Assembly (NCBI GenBank): GCA_030278955.1
Contig: JAOANR010000006.1
Coordinates: forward strand, 30,779,383 to 30,843,382
DNA from: Hygrophila difformis
Lineage: Eukaryota > Streptophyta > Magnoliopsida > Lamiales > Acanthaceae
Direction: 5' to 3'
Length of the DNA stretch: 64,000 nt
Shown: positions 12,083 to 24,106 of the stretch, piece by piece
How positions within the stretch are numbered: position 1 is the first letter of the stretch
Layout: each line of letters begins with the position of its first letter
Notes under the pieces: model-generated
The model's input: the letters and a program-made list of their open reading frames with translations, nothing else
Told to the model about the DNA's origin: nothing
Databases searched by the model: none
Made by a program: the position numbers and the translations under genes

Positions 12083-13045
12083 ATGGCACCTAACAACAAT
12101 GAGATTCCTCAGAATATGGATGAGTGTGTAAGGACGGTTGAGGAAGTTCTCATAGTATTAGGAAATGCTGAAGTGCAACGTGCACAAGCGGGTGTACCAC
12201 CACCGGTAACCCGAGTCAACTACTTAGCCTTGGTAAACCCTTACCAACCACCCCACTACGCCGGCAAAGGGGACCCGGCTCAGCTAGAGGAATGGATACG
12301 GACGTTCGATAAGCTGTTGAACGCCGTAAAGTGTCCCGACGGGGAAAAGGTTCACGTAGCTTCATACTACTTAGGAGGCGAGGCGGATGATTGGTGGCAA
12401 GCCACCCAATGGAAACGTGCGGAGTACGAGTAGCCCTACACATGGTCAGAATTCACGGATCTGCTTAGGGATCATTTTTGTCCCATGAGCACGAAGGCTG
12501 CCATGTACGAGGAATTTCTGGCACTAAGGCAAGGAGGAAAAACGGTCCAAGAATACTATAACCGTTTCAAGGAGTTGGTGCGGTTCGCGCCGAGACTGGT
12601 GCCAACTGATGTAGAGAAGGCACAGAAGTTCGAGATGGGACTGAGCCTATCTATTAGAGAGGTGATCACGGGTGAGCACTACCCTAACCTACAAGCTGTA
12701 TATGATCGTGCAGTAGTAGTTGCACGAGTTCAAGGACTGAAACGGAAATCGGTAGATGGGATTAACCAAGGACCACAAGGAGGATACAAGAGGAATAAGG
12801 AGCATGTCCGTAGAAACTTGAACCGACCACATCAAAACGACAATGGACGAAACAAGGGGATAGTCTTCAACCATGGTGACTATGCGCCACCATGTCCAAA
12901 GTGTGGTAAACCACACTATGCGAGAGGATGCCCTCAGCCTGGAGCATGCCTTCGGTGCGGTCGACATGGTCATCAGCTGCGTGACTGCCGGACACGAATA
13001 GAAAATATAAACAAGAGAGAGGACGTGACCACTCGGCCCAAGTAA
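12083..13045 (+). pseudogene. Chromovirus gag with one stop
   Basis: ATG at 12083 (MAPNNNEIPQ...) reads in one frame to 13045, apart from a TAG at 12431. The related minus-strand element has Glu at the aligned position, so this looks like GAG to TAG. The capsid region carries the YLGGEADDWWQAT and KAQKFEMGL motifs. Two zinc-knuckle-like Cys/His clusters follow near the C-terminus (CPKCGKPHYARGC and CLRCGRHGHQLRDC), a nucleic-acid-binding nucleocapsid. No pol follows; 13046-13315 is noncoding and contains a stretch shared with the region beside the PPT of the minus-strand relative. Confidence 0.88.
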
Positions 13046-13315
13046 CCGTAAGAAGTTTTCAAGCATCGACAAACTGCATTTATTTTTGAGTTCGACTCTA
13101 AGAATTGTATCCAATAAAAAATAAACGAATTCAAATTGTTTTGAACTACGTAATGACTTGATCCCTTCACAGGGTACGTAGGCAACTTGGAAATTTCAAT
13201 TCTGGGTTCAGTCAAATAATAACAAACAACAACGCACATTAATACAATCACGCAACCAAACAATGTCCGTGCTCGCGAGGAGCCAACGCCCAACTTCGAG
13301 GACGAAGTTGATTCA

Positions 13316-13497
13316 TAAGGGGGAGAGGATGTAACACCCGAGAAATTTAATTTACGTTCAAAGGAATGGAATTAATTTCTTGTGGAAGACGTTTATCCTT
13401 AAGGAAGATAGATGGAAATACCCCAACATTAAATTGAGCCCAAAGGAAAGCGAGGGCGCAACTTCGGGGACGAAGTTGATTCTTAAGGGGGTAGACT
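13316..13497 (+). promoter_or_regulatory. Two successive polypurine tract / LTR-start junctions
   Basis: AAGGGGGAGAGGA followed by TGTAACACCCG (about 13317-13340) is repeated in altered form 167 bp later as AAGGGGGTAGAC followed by TGTAATACCCG (about 13485-13507). Both are preceded by a GGACGAAGTTGATT motif. The second is taken as the true 3' LTR start because it is the form seen in the relative at 17477. Confidence 0.65.
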
Positions 13498-16400
13498 GTA
13501 ATACCCGGGGTTTTTACAACGCCCAAAGAAACGAAATAAAATTTATTTCCGAGAAGAAAATAATTTATTACAATAAATTATTGCTCGGAAATGGCGTGAC
13601 CGATAAATTCAAAGAATTTGAACCCAAATTTTGATCAAGTCAAAATGGGATGAAATAGGGAAAGGAAGCCCGAAGATATTCCATGGATCAAACCCAAAAG
13701 AATTGGAATTGAATTCAAGAAGGAAAAGAATTTTAATTCCGAGAACCCGTGAAGTCGGAAATAATTTAATTAGATAAAATTGCACGGGAGCCAAAAGACG
13801 ACGAATTCAAGCCGACGGATTCAAACTCGATGGATTCAAGATTTTGAATATGAAATTCATTGGAGTCGAAATAAATTTAAGAAAGGAATCGTAAGCCCAG
13901 AAATGACCCGAAAAGTCGAACCGAAAACGTAGAGGATAGAAACCCGATCGAGAAAAGAAAAAAAGACCCGACGAACCACGCGAACCGGCCGGTCCGGCCG
14001 GCACGCGCTCGCCGCGCGCCACCGCGCGGCCACCACGCGGAAGGATGAGACGCGTCTCCAGGCCTGGTCACGCGTGCTCCGCGCGGGCAAAGCTATAGGT
14101 GCGCGTCACAATCGCGCCAGAGGTGCAGAAGGTGTAAACTTTCCTTCTATGGCGATTTTCTTGCCAAAAATCCAACCTCAATCGGTGGCAAGTCGATCAA
14201 AATAATTGGGAAGGGCATAAGATCAGATTTGGACGCCCCCTCCCCATAATTTTCAGAAAACTAAACCCTAAACACTCCCAATTTTCCTCTCCAAGTCAAA
14301 ACTCCTCCGACTTCACTTTTCGGCGAGTATTCCGGCGTCGACGAGGCAAACGGGACAAAGCCTCTACCCTCTAGAACCTTGGTAAGTAGTATTACAGTGT
14401 TTAAGTCGTCCATAAGTTCTAAGAACTCGAAATCTGACCCTTTTCCTTTTGCTACGATTTCACGTCGGGGAACGAACAAAAAAGCGATCGGAGAAGTTGG
14501 CCGTTCGTCGCGACCTTAGGACGTCCGGAAACCCTTTACAGTGACCCTATTCTCTAACTAAGTAAGTTAAGACCTTACTCACAAATTTTTGTGGTTTATT
14601 GTTGTTTAAAACTCGAGATCTAGACCCGTAACAAAAATCGATTTTCAAAAACCCTATTTTCGTCCAATTTCAAAAGCTCGCCTAAAACTCGACCTTCGAG
14701 AATTCAAATCGAAAACTTTTCAACATAGATTTTGTTCCTAAGACTTTAATCTACCTTGTATCCAAATTTCAGCCATTGACATTAAGATTTGCTATTCCTA
14801 ATCGCGCCGTAAACTTTCTGTGACAAACCGAACATTTAAAACTGTTGACAGATTGTCTTGTTCAACTTGATGCATGTTTTTCACCCATTTTTAGATTGAT
14901 TCAACTTTGCATTCTAAAAAAAAGTTGTAGATAATTGTGTCTAGAGTATGCATATAAAATTTCATGAATTTTAGAGTTCATTTCATATGTCAAAATTGGT
15001 CGAATTTCAGAACTGTTTTAAAACCCCTTTGGAGTCCGCGCGTATACAGCGTGTTGTGTTCGATTTTTGAGTATCTAAAATTCATTATTTCTAAATTCTT
15101 AAAACATGAAAGTTGTTAATTAATGTGTTGTGTATCTCCTGTAAAAATTGCGGATCAATTGGCTTTGAAATGAATTTTTAATCGGCGTCGCACGAACCTG
15201 TGACGAAATCAGTTTTTGAGACAGAAATTATCTTTAATAAAGAACTCGAAATTTGACACTCTTCGAAACCTTATTTCCAAAAACTTAAAACATGAAAGTT
15301 GTTCGTGTGTGTGTTTTTGAGCTACTGTGTAAATTTCAGAATTTTTGGTTTAAAGATGAATTTTTAATTAAGAAAGGCGTAAACTGCGTCGAATCGGATT
15401 TTTCGAACTTGAGAAAACTCGAACTACGAAACGCGATACCGAATATTTTGATAACATTGAGATACGAACTTTCAAAAAATTCCGTTCACTAGGCTGAGCT
15501 GATCTTCATGCTATTAATTTGAGACTGCATCGTTAGTGGTCTCCCTTTATTTGGACTGCCTCGTTAGTGGTCCTACGATTATTGAGATTGTCTCGTTAGT
15601 GATCTCCTTACTATGCCAAAACGGCAGTTGTGCACATGGCTTGCCAAATCGGCAGTGGGAAATACACGGCCTGCCCGAGTGGCAGTGAAACCGCTTGAAA
15701 GGCCTGTCAAATGACAGTTGATATACATGCCTGCCAAATTAACAATAGATACACACGGCTTGCCGAAATGGCAATCGAGATACATGACTAGCAAAACGGC
15801 AGTCAACACTGATATGGCTGCGGCCGCCGGTTCACCGGCTAACTGATTATGATTTTTGAGATTGCCTCGTTAGTGATCTCCCTTGTGTGGTGTCCTCTTC
15901 TTAGTTGCGGGATAAAATATAAAAGACTTGCGTGAGTGTTAATTATGCTTAATTTTTATTTACCATGTTTTTAAATTATGCTTCTAAATTACGTTCTTAA
16001 ATTTGCTTTTAAAATTTCGCTTTTTAATTAAGTCCTTAAATTATGTATTCTCGTCTTAAGTAAATTAATCATGTTTTTCCGCTGCAAGTAAACTATGAAT
16101 TTTAAATTCAATTCGTAACGCATGAAAAGTGTAATTCTAATTAAACACGTGTAACCCCTTAAATTGTTTTGTTAGGGATTAACTTACTCAGTATTTTATA
16201 TACTGATAAAACCCGTTGTTCATTTTTCCATTACAGAGTACGGAGCATGATCATGCATCGGGGGATCACTTTGGGCATTTAATTATTTGTTTTACATGAC
16301 TTGCATACGGGCTTGTTAACCCGAGTTTTGGCCATGTCGGCCCTGTATTTTAATTTCCGCTGCAACTTATTCTTTTTATCATGTATGGATGATATTACAT

Positions 16401-16551
16401 TATTATTTTAAGTAATTCCGGACTGGCTTTTAAAACTTTTTTCCAACACCTATAGCCTTGCATCTCTTTAGCAAGCTCGGAGAAACCGTGTCTTGCTAGG
16501 GAGGTGTGGCAGTGGCACCCCGGCCTGGGTTATCAAATCCGGGGTGTTACA
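13497..16551 (+). repeat. Right LTR of gag-only chromovirus, 3055 bp
   Basis: Starts TGTAATACCCGGGG after a polypurine tract and ends GGGGTGTTACA. The first third has a very GC-rich segment (13985-14100). The middle (about 14880-15480) holds three or four diverged copies of a roughly 190-bp unit with a shared AAACATGAAAGTTGTT core. The last third holds a hairpin minisatellite (15614-15804). ORFs in it are short, with no recognised product. Confidence 0.85.
15614..15804 (+). repeat. Minisatellite of about 30 bp with TGCC...GGCA hairpins
   Basis: About seven diverged units, each carrying TGCC, five to seven bases, then GGCA (or a variant), separated by about 20 bp. Just before it are three copies of TCGTTAGTGGTC/TGATC, and a fourth lies at about 15867. 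It is inside the LTR and not visible in the short left LTR remnant. Confidence 0.75.
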
Positions 16552-17029
16552 GAAGTGATTCCACAACACCCTTCTTGGGTGATTCTTGAAGGTGATAATC
16601 GTGTGACTCGATTATCACAATTTGAAGACTGAAGCATCTTCATATTGTTCATCCAAAATCAAAGGTTTGAGGGTATGGTGTGATTCCATACTTAGCTTCC
16701 TTTAAAGTTGGTATATGCTTCCCTATCCTTGTTTATTTTTGCATTCCACCATCTTTTTCATGTTCTTTCCACAAGTAATTGCATAACTAGATCTTATGTT
16801 TCATATTGGATCCATGTCATTTTGGTATCAAAGCATATAGTTAGCATTACTTGTTCATCCATACAAAAACCGAAAAACCCTAAAAATAGCAAGTTGTTTG
16901 TTGTTCCGAGTTTCTGGAAAATTTTCCGTTCACTTTCTGTGAAATCTAACATCATATTTGAGTTCATTGGCATGTTTACATAAAGATTCATATAAAGTTC
17001 ATCAAATTTGTCCATAGTTCAGATATGGT
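16552..17029. other. Unassigned retroelement-like remnant
   Basis: No coding region is recognised. TGGTATCAAAGCA at 16823-16835 resembles an initiator-Met primer site after an LTR end, as in Copia elements, so this may be a fragment of an LTR and leader. A matching second LTR was not found. Confidence 0.35.
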
Positions 17030-17477
17030 GTATCGGGGGCAAGATATGGTGTCTTTTATAGTCTCCAACAAGTCTAAGACGTCCATAGGTCAGTTAAGGA
17101 GAGTCTTGGTGGAAACCGCGCCACCATCGTGCGGCTCCAGCTTGGGCCGCGTGCCGGGCTGGGTCGTGCTATCCTGTCGGGCCTTTTCTCCTCTTTTTTG
17201 GGCTTTTATCCTCCTACGTTTTTGTGCTCTGATTGTCGGGTTATTCTTGGACTTTAAACTCCTATTTTTAAATTCATTTCGAACTCGAATTGTTTTCGTA
17301 TTCGTAATCTTGAATTTGTCGACTCGTGCGCTAGTTCGTTTAGTTACATTTTGTTTAATTATTTCCGACTTTGAAATTAAGTGCGATTAAATTCTTTTAA
17401 ATTCTTTTAATCGTGAATCTAATAAATTCTTTTAATCGCGAATTTAATAATAATGTACAAAATTTGTGGGTATTACA
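17030..17477 (-). repeat. 3' LTR fragment of minus-strand chromovirus
   Basis: On the minus strand it starts TGTAATACCC after AAGGAGGGTAGAC. Its general layout (AT-rich start, then GC-rich gcgccacc-type segment) resembles the beginning of the 13497 LTR, but sequence identity is low. The left boundary is approximate. Confidence 0.65.
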
Positions 17478-17732
17478 GTCTACCCTCCTTAGAAATTAAC
17501 TTCGTCCTTGAAGTTGTGCTTTAGCTTCTCGTGAGCTACGAACTAGGGTCATTTCGTTCATTTTGTTTTTATTTCTTATATCATGACTGATCTTGGAATT
17601 GAATTTCCAAGTTGCCTACGTACTCTATGAAGAGATCAAGTCATCACGTAGTTCAAAATAATTTGAATTTATTTATTTTTGACTAGGATACACATTATTG
17701 GGTCTTACATCCTCCTCCCCTTAAGCTTACAG
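17478..17732 (-). promoter_or_regulatory. 3' noncoding segment with two polypurine tracts
   Basis: On the minus strand AAGGGGAGGAGGA before TGTAAGACCC (about 17722-17700) is followed 232 bp later by AAGGAGGGTAGAC before TGTAATACCC (17490-17468). The segment between shares ACGTAGGCAACTTGGAAAT with the region upstream of the polypurine tract in the 10924-16551 element. Confidence 0.65.
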
Positions 17733-20700
17733 TTATGTCCCCATAACTGTGGTTGGATCATCTTGGAACAGGGTCGGGTAACGCAGTTTCATGTCTGCCT
17801 CCAATTCCCACGTTACTGTCTCCGCTTCGTGGTTAGACCAAAGAACCTTGACCATTCTTACGGTATTATTCATTGTCACTCTCTCCTTGACATCGAGTAT
17901 TTGCACAGGTACTTCCTCATATGTCAAGTCGTCATCTAATTCAATCACCTTTGGCTGAAGTACATGTGTCGGGCCGGGCACGTACTTCTTCAATTGGGGA
18001 ACATGGAATACATTATGAACTCGAGCCAATTGTGGCGGTAAAGCTAATCGGTATGCTAGATTTCCAACTCTCTTCAGAATCTTATAGGGTCCTATGTATC
18101 AAGGACTTAGCTTTCCTCGTTTGCCAAAGCGCATCACCCCTTTCATTGGTGATATCTTCAGCATAACCTTATCTACCACTTGAAATTCTAGATCTTGTCG
18201 TCTCACATCGGCATAACCTTTTTGTCGGTCCTGGGCAGCTTTCATCTTCCATTGGACCACTTTAATTTATTGGGCCATATCCTCGACAAGTTTTGGTCCC
18301 ACTGCCACAGCCTTATCGCTTCCTTCCCAACTCAACGGGCTTTGGCACCTTCGTCCATACAGTGCCTCGAACGGTGCCATGCCAATGCTAGAATGGTAGC
18401 TATTACTGTAGGAAAACTCAATTAGGGGTAAATGATTTTCCCAACTTCCTTTAAACTCCAACACACATGCTCTTAGCATGTCTTCCAATGTTTGAATCGT
18501 CCTCTCAGTTTGTCCATCCGTCATCTGGTGGAATGCAATGCTCATCTTAATTTGTGTACCGAGGGCTTCTTGCAACTTAGTCCAGAAGTGAGAGACAAAT
18601 CTACTGTCTCCGTCCGAAATGATGTCATGTGGTACCCCATGTTGTCGTACAACATTATCGATATATGCTCGTGCCAATTGGTCCATGGTCCAAGTGTCCT
18701 TCATTGAGATAAATATGGCCGTTTTCGTTAGCCTATCCACAATCACCCAGATCTTATTCATCCCTTTAGGTGAGCGTGGTAATCCTGAAACAAAATCCAT
18801 CGAAATGCTATCCTATTTCCAACTCGGGATTTCCAGTGGTTGCATCAATCCTAAGGGTTTTTGTCGACTGCTTTTAACCTTTTGACAAGTGAGGCATCTC
18901 GCCACAAACTCTGCTACTTCTTTTTCCATTCCCGGTAACCAATAATTCGTCTTTAAGTCCTAATACAACTTGTCGCCGCTGGGTTGAATCGAGTAGGGTG
19001 TGTTGTGCCCTTCCTCCATCAACCTTTGTTTCAGTTCCACACATTTTTGTGGCACGCACCATCTTTCCTTGAAGCGAATGCTTCCATCTTCATGGATAGC
19101 AAATCCTATTGCCATTCCATTGTCAATGCCCATCTTAATTCTCTCCAACTTCTCGTCGCCAGGTTGGGCTATCTTGATTTCGTCAAATATGGTCGACTCA
19201 ACTACCATTGCGTTGACCATTCCATTCACGGTGCCGGAATGCACAAGCTCCAGGTTCAACCTCGCCAAGTTCATGTACAACGCCGGCGGAATCACCAGCG
19301 AATTTGCCACATGTTGGGTTTTCCGACTTAGGGCATTGGCTACCACATTAGCCTTCCCTTCGTTGTAGGAGATTTCCATATCATAGTCCTTAATCAGCTC
19401 CAACCATCTTCTTTGCCTCAAATTCAGCTCCTTATGAGTGAATATGTACTTGAGACTCTTGTGATCAGTGAACATTCGACACTTTCGCCCATAAAGATAA
19501 TGTCTCCATATCTTCAGAGTGAATACGACTGCTGCCAACTCGAAGTCGTGTGTCGGGTAGTTCTCCTCGTGGGGTTTTAATTAACGTGATGCATATGCAA
19601 TGACCCTCTGATCTTGCATCAAAACACATCCCAATCCTTCCTTTGAAGCATCACTGTAAACCTTGAAATCGCCATTCTCTGATGGTAGTGCTAAGACGGG
19701 TGTAGTCGTGAGTCGTTTCATTAACTCTTGAAACGCAGTCTCACACTCACTAGTCCACTCGTACTTCACTCCTTTCTTCAACAGCTGGTTAAAGGACGTG
19801 CGATTTTCAAGAAGTCCTTCACAAACCGTCTATAATACCCAGCTAGTCCAAGAGAACTTCTTATTTCTGTTGGACTTGTCGGCGCTATCCACTCTGTCAC
19901 TGCCGAAACTTTCGCCGGATCTAATGAAACTCCGCTGGCGGAAACTATGTGTCCAAGGAATGCTACTTCCTTCAACCAAAATTCGCATTTGAACAGCTTG
20001 CCATAGAGTTGATTCTTGCGCAAAATCCCTAAAACTTGATGCAAATGTTGGGAATGCTCCTCATCGCTCTTCGAGTAGATCAGGATGTCGTCAATGAACA
20101 CCACTACACACTGGTCCAACAACTCTCTAAACACATTGTTCATGAGGTTCATGAACATCGTAGGGGCGATTGTTAACCCAAAGGATAACACTGTGAACTC
20201 GTAGTGGCCATAACGAGTTTGAAACGCCGTCTTCAGAATATCCTTTTCGTTGATTCTCAGTTGATGATAACCAGATCACAAGTCGATCTTTGAGAATACC
20301 GAAGCCCCCTTCAATTGATCGAATAGATCCTCAATCCTCGGTAGTGGATACTTATTCTTGATGGTCACTTGATTGAGTCCCCTATAATCGATGCAAAGTC
20401 ATAGCCCTCCATCCTTCTTCTTAACAAATAAGACCGGTGCTCCCCATGGAGAAGTACTCGGTCTTATGTACCCTTTTCCCTACAGTTCCTTGAGTTGCTC
20501 CTTCAGCTCCTTCATTTCTAACGGCGCCATATGGTACGGAGCTTTTTAAACAGGTTCCGTCCCCGGAATGAGATCTATGGTGAATTCAAGATCTCGCTCA
20601 GGTGGCATGCCAGGAACATCTTTGGGAAACACATCGGGGTATTCTCTTACCACCGGGATGTTGTCGACCTTATTCTCTTCCGCCCCAAGGTTGTGAGCGT

Positions 20701-21199
20701 AGCATGCATACAACACGTACCCTTTACGCATTAAGCTACACAACTTGAGGGCGTTAACAATCTTGTTGCTCCTCTTAGGGGGTTGAGAGTAAAAGATAAC
20801 TCTCTTTCCCCTACTTTTTGACAGGGTGATCTTTTGCTTTTGACATTCGATCACCGCTTTATACTGGGACAACCAATCCATACCTAGTATAACGTCAAAG
20901 TCCCTTAGGTCAAATTCTACCAAGTTCGCAAAGAATTCTACGTTCTTGATCACTACAGGAATTCCATTGTAACGTTTAGAGCATGATACCACTTCTCCTG
21001 AAGGTGGTTGAATTCCTAAGCTAATTATCTCACGCTTAGGTAGATCTAGCTCAGGCAGAACTCTTGATGATATTATTGAACAACTAGCTCCAGAATCAAA
21101 CAAAACTTTAAGGGGTGTACTTAAAACATAAAATGTACCTGCCATCACTTCTCCTTGTGCAGGCACGTTTGCTTGGTTTATAACATTGAGTTGTCCCAT
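17733..21199 (-). pseudogene. Chromovirus pol: protease, RT, RNase H, integrase, chromodomain-like tail
   Basis: Minus-strand order: aspartic protease (21199-20546; LFDSGASCSII active site and VILGMDWLSQY). RT follows (about 20545-19800; catalytic FIDDILIYS near 20100). RNase H (about 19781-19350) contains VYSDASKEGLG and FTDHKSLKY. Integrase (about 18960-18267) has MDFVSGLP, IISDGDSRF and the downstream Glu in TERTIQTLED, the expected D,D,E triad. The C-terminus (18029-17733) ends in a chromodomain-type module with VKVLWSN and TWELEADM, as in Tekay-group chromoviruses. At least seven in-frame stops occur, and those that can be aligned fit CAA, CAG, CGA or TGG changed by C-to-T or G-to-A. A frameshift lies near 19780. 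It once copied and inserted the element; it is not functional now. Confidence 0.88.
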
Positions 21200-21359
21200 G
21201 GGGCGTCCTTGGTTACCCTTCTAATTTTGATTCACATTCTGATTTTGCTGCTGATTCGGGTTCTGATTCTGTGGAGGGCGGTGATTTTGATTGGGGTTCT
21301 GATTTTGAGGGGGTCGGTACCCCTTATTGTTGCCATTCCGACCATTTTAATTACGAGGC

Positions 21360-22446
21360 AGCGCCGGTCCCATAACCAAGTCCTCCCTCTTGGTTATATT
21401 CTCAACCCGAGTCCGGCACTCATGTATCCGATGGCCAGACTGACCACACCGGAAACACGCACCCTGCTGAGGGCATCCCCTCGCCAGATGAGGTCTGCCA
21501 CACCTTGGGCATGGTGGCACAGGGCCTCCTTGGTTAAAAATCCTCCCGTTATTTCATCCATTGTTTGCCTGCTATGGTCTATTCGGTCCTCCCCGATGAT
21601 CATTCCTCATTGCGTTCTCATTCTTGTTGTCCCTATTCCTCTTATCTTGGGGACCTCGACTGGATTCTCCACTCATTCTTTGTTTCAACTGCTGTACTCG
21701 TGCCACTGCCATGGCACGGTCGTAGACTGCTTGCAAGTCAGGGTAGTGTACCCCCGTGATCACTTCCCTAATGGCCAGATTTAACCCCATCTCAAACTTT
21801 TGGGCCTTCTCTACATCAGTTGGCACCAACCTTGGCACAAATCGCACCAATTCTTTAAAACGGGTGTAGTACTCCTGCACTGTTTGTTCTCCTTGTTTCA
21901 ATGATAGGAATTCCTCATACATTGCAGCCTTTGTGCTCATGGGATAGAATCGATCCCTGAGCAGCTCCATGAACTCTGCCCACGAATAGGGCTCTTTCTC
22001 CTCAGTTAACTTTCCTTGGGTGGCTTGCCACCAATCATCTGCCTCGCCTCCTAGGTAGTACGAGGCTACGTGAACCTTTTCACCATCCGGGCACTTCACT
22101 GCATTCAACAGCTTGTCGAACGTCCTTATCCATTCTTCTAACTTGGCAGGATCCTCCTCACCAGCATAATGGGGCGGCTGGTAAGGATTTACCATGGCCA
22201 AGTAATTAATGCGAGCCTGGGGCGGAGGCACTGCCGCAGCTTACCCTTGGTTCACTTGCGCGTTCCCTAGCGCAATCGAAACTTCCTCTATAGTGCGTAG
22301 ACAGTTGCCTACGTTGTTCGGCACAGGGCCCGCTTGCCCACCTTGGTTTTGTTCGCCCACGTTTTGAGCTGGCTCCGTGGGGTGTTGTGGTACCTCATTA
22401 GTGGTTTGTGGGATGGGTTGGTTTCGCGGTCGTCCCCTTGGTGCCA
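21360..22446 (-). pseudogene. Chromovirus gag, minus strand
   Basis: Starts at ATG 22446 (MAPRGRPRNQ...). One TAA at 22240-22238 interrupts the frame (probably CAA originally). The capsid region (22231-21572) has YLGGEADDWWQAT, KAQKFEMGLNL and TVQEYYTRF. A frame change near 21570 precedes the zinc-knuckle region, which reads CPRCGRPHLARGC and CFRCGQSGHRIHEC between about 21520 and 21420. It is about 75 percent alike by eye to the gag at 12083-13045, including the start MAP and NYLA-VNPYQPPHYAG. Confidence 0.86.
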
Positions 22447-22596
22447 TCTGGTTACAATGCGCAAGAATTAGATTGCTAAGGATTTGATAGATCATTTAGA
22501 AAGTGAATTATGGAGTTAAAAGGTGGCAACATGAGTTATTGAATGTATGGCGTTTAGTTGTGGAATGCATATTCCGACATGGAGTTTTTTTTTTTC

Positions 22597-22628
22597 TTAG
22601 GGTTCAGGGTTTAGGGTTTAGGGTTAGG
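22597..22628 (+). repeat. Short interstitial telomere-like repeat
   Basis: About four AGGGTTT-type units in a row (TTAGGGTTCAGGGTTTAGGG continuing to 22628), the plant telomere motif, next to a T tract. Too short to imply a chromosome end. Confidence 0.7.
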
Positions 22629-23928
22629 AATTTCTTGTTTCCATAGAGCAAGACAGCGTTTTAAATTTTAATACTTTGCACCACTATCCAAGTATCCAAC
22701 TATGATGCTTGGCCTCAATTTCTTTTGCATGTTATATTCTTGCATTTCAACACTGAGGTTAAGCTTTACACATTTAAACATATTAATCATTCGTTACTAT
22801 ATTTTGAAGTAAATAGCAATTTTGAAATATAATTGAACAACTAAGGTTTATTTGAGTCTTTTTTCTTTTCTTTTTTCTTTTTTTTTTTAAAAAAAAAGGT
22901 AAAAATGAAAGATCGAAAGGGTGACTGCAAACCCATGTGAGACCTACCTACGTATTACTCACCCTCCTGCTTTTGAACCCTTCTTCTGCCTTTATACCTT
23001 CTCTCCCCTTCATTTTGTCCTGGTTCACTTAGATATGCAGTCTAACTCAATTGTTTAACAGGTAAATCTCAAAATACAAATAAATAAAAATTGTATCAAA
23101 TATTTATTATAAAACTATGTGATTAGCTAGATTATTTTAATTAAACCTCACATATCTTTTTCTACTATATTTACAATAAAAATGACAATGAACAGGTCTG
23201 TTTAGTAAGCAGCTTTTGGAAGCTTTTTGAAGCTTTAGATTTTATATAAATACAATAGCTCCTTGTTTACACTAACTTTTAAATGTTGTAGCTATGAATT
23301 GTAGCTTCGAAAAGCTCTACAAACAGATGCTACCCTGAGTAGCTTTTGAGACCTTTCAACAGTTACATTCCAATTTAATTATTTTTTCTCATTAAATTAC
23401 AATTTATAACAGTTACAACTACTTCAACCAAACATTGAAATAAAACTGATAGCTACAGCTTCCTATAACTCCACCTCGCAACTATAGCCTACACGCAGTT
23501 TTTGGGAGCTGTGAGGAGCTTTGGAATTTATATCAAAACAGTAGGCGGTCTATTCTGTTCACTAGCTTCTGGAAACCGTAGCTATGATTTAAAACTCTGT
23601 AAATTAAAAATACCTCAAATAATGTACTTGCCATATTATTCTAATTAAATTATAATTTTATGACAACTATAACTACTTTACCAAATATTTATGTAAAATT
23701 GATAACTACAGCTTGAACAGCTCCGCTACAATTCCAGTTCGTAGTTACAGCCCGCAGCTACAGCTCTCTCGTACATAACCATAATGAATGGGACAAGGGA
23801 GTACAATTTACCTTTTCTTCTAACAATTAATGTAATCCAATTTATAGCAGTATCAATTTTTCATTTTCATTTCATCATCATTCTTCTTCCAATCTCATAA
23901 TCTCTCGGTCTCAAGTATTACTTTGAAG

Positions 23929-24106
23929 TCTCAAATTTCTATTCACCCACAAATCAAACTTAAATTAAAATTAATATGTAAATAAATTACTCTAAATTAC
24001 TCAAACACCACAAAGACTCTCAAATTTCTATTCACCCACAAATCAAACTTAAATTAAAATTAATATGTAAATAAATTACTCTAAATTACTCAAACACCAC
24101 AAAGAC
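23929..24106. repeat. Exact 89-bp tandem duplication
   Basis: TCTCAAATTTCTATTCACCC begins at 23929 and again at 24018. The two 89-bp copies appear identical and directly abut. It lies 340-520 bp beyond the FLA stop codon. Confidence 0.95.

Larger units (their letters stand above)
10924..16551 (+). mobile_element. Tekay/Del-like chromovirus element, gag only
   Basis: The left LTR is represented by its last 621 bp (10924-11544), because Athila interrupts it. A tRNA-iMet primer site follows, then gag with one stop, then a polypurine tract and a 3055-bp right LTR. No protease, RT or integrase lies between the end of gag (13045) and the LTR. It is therefore a deletion derivative that would depend on a relative for enzymes. 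The gag is clearly related to that of the minus-strand element at 17030-22446. Confidence 0.87.
17030..22446 (-). mobile_element. Tekay-like chromovirus, minus strand, decayed, 5' LTR not found
   Basis: Reading the minus strand from 22446: gag, protease, RT, RNase H, integrase with chromodomain-like tail (ending 17733), noncoding region, polypurine tract (17490-17478), then an LTR that starts at 17477 (TGTAATACCC) and can be followed to about 17030, where similarity to LTR-type sequence fades. No primer site or second LTR was seen to the right of gag, so the element is truncated at both ends. Many stops break the frames. Confidence 0.88.

Noticed and set aside
22597..22628. Chromosome end or fusion point
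   Set aside because: Only about four telomere-like units beside a T tract; such short runs are common in plant genomes.
23190..23780. A hAT MITE
   Set aside because: Repeated AGCTTTTGGAAGC and AGCTACAG words suggest one, but no matching terminal repeats or 8-bp duplication could be set, so it is not listed as an element.
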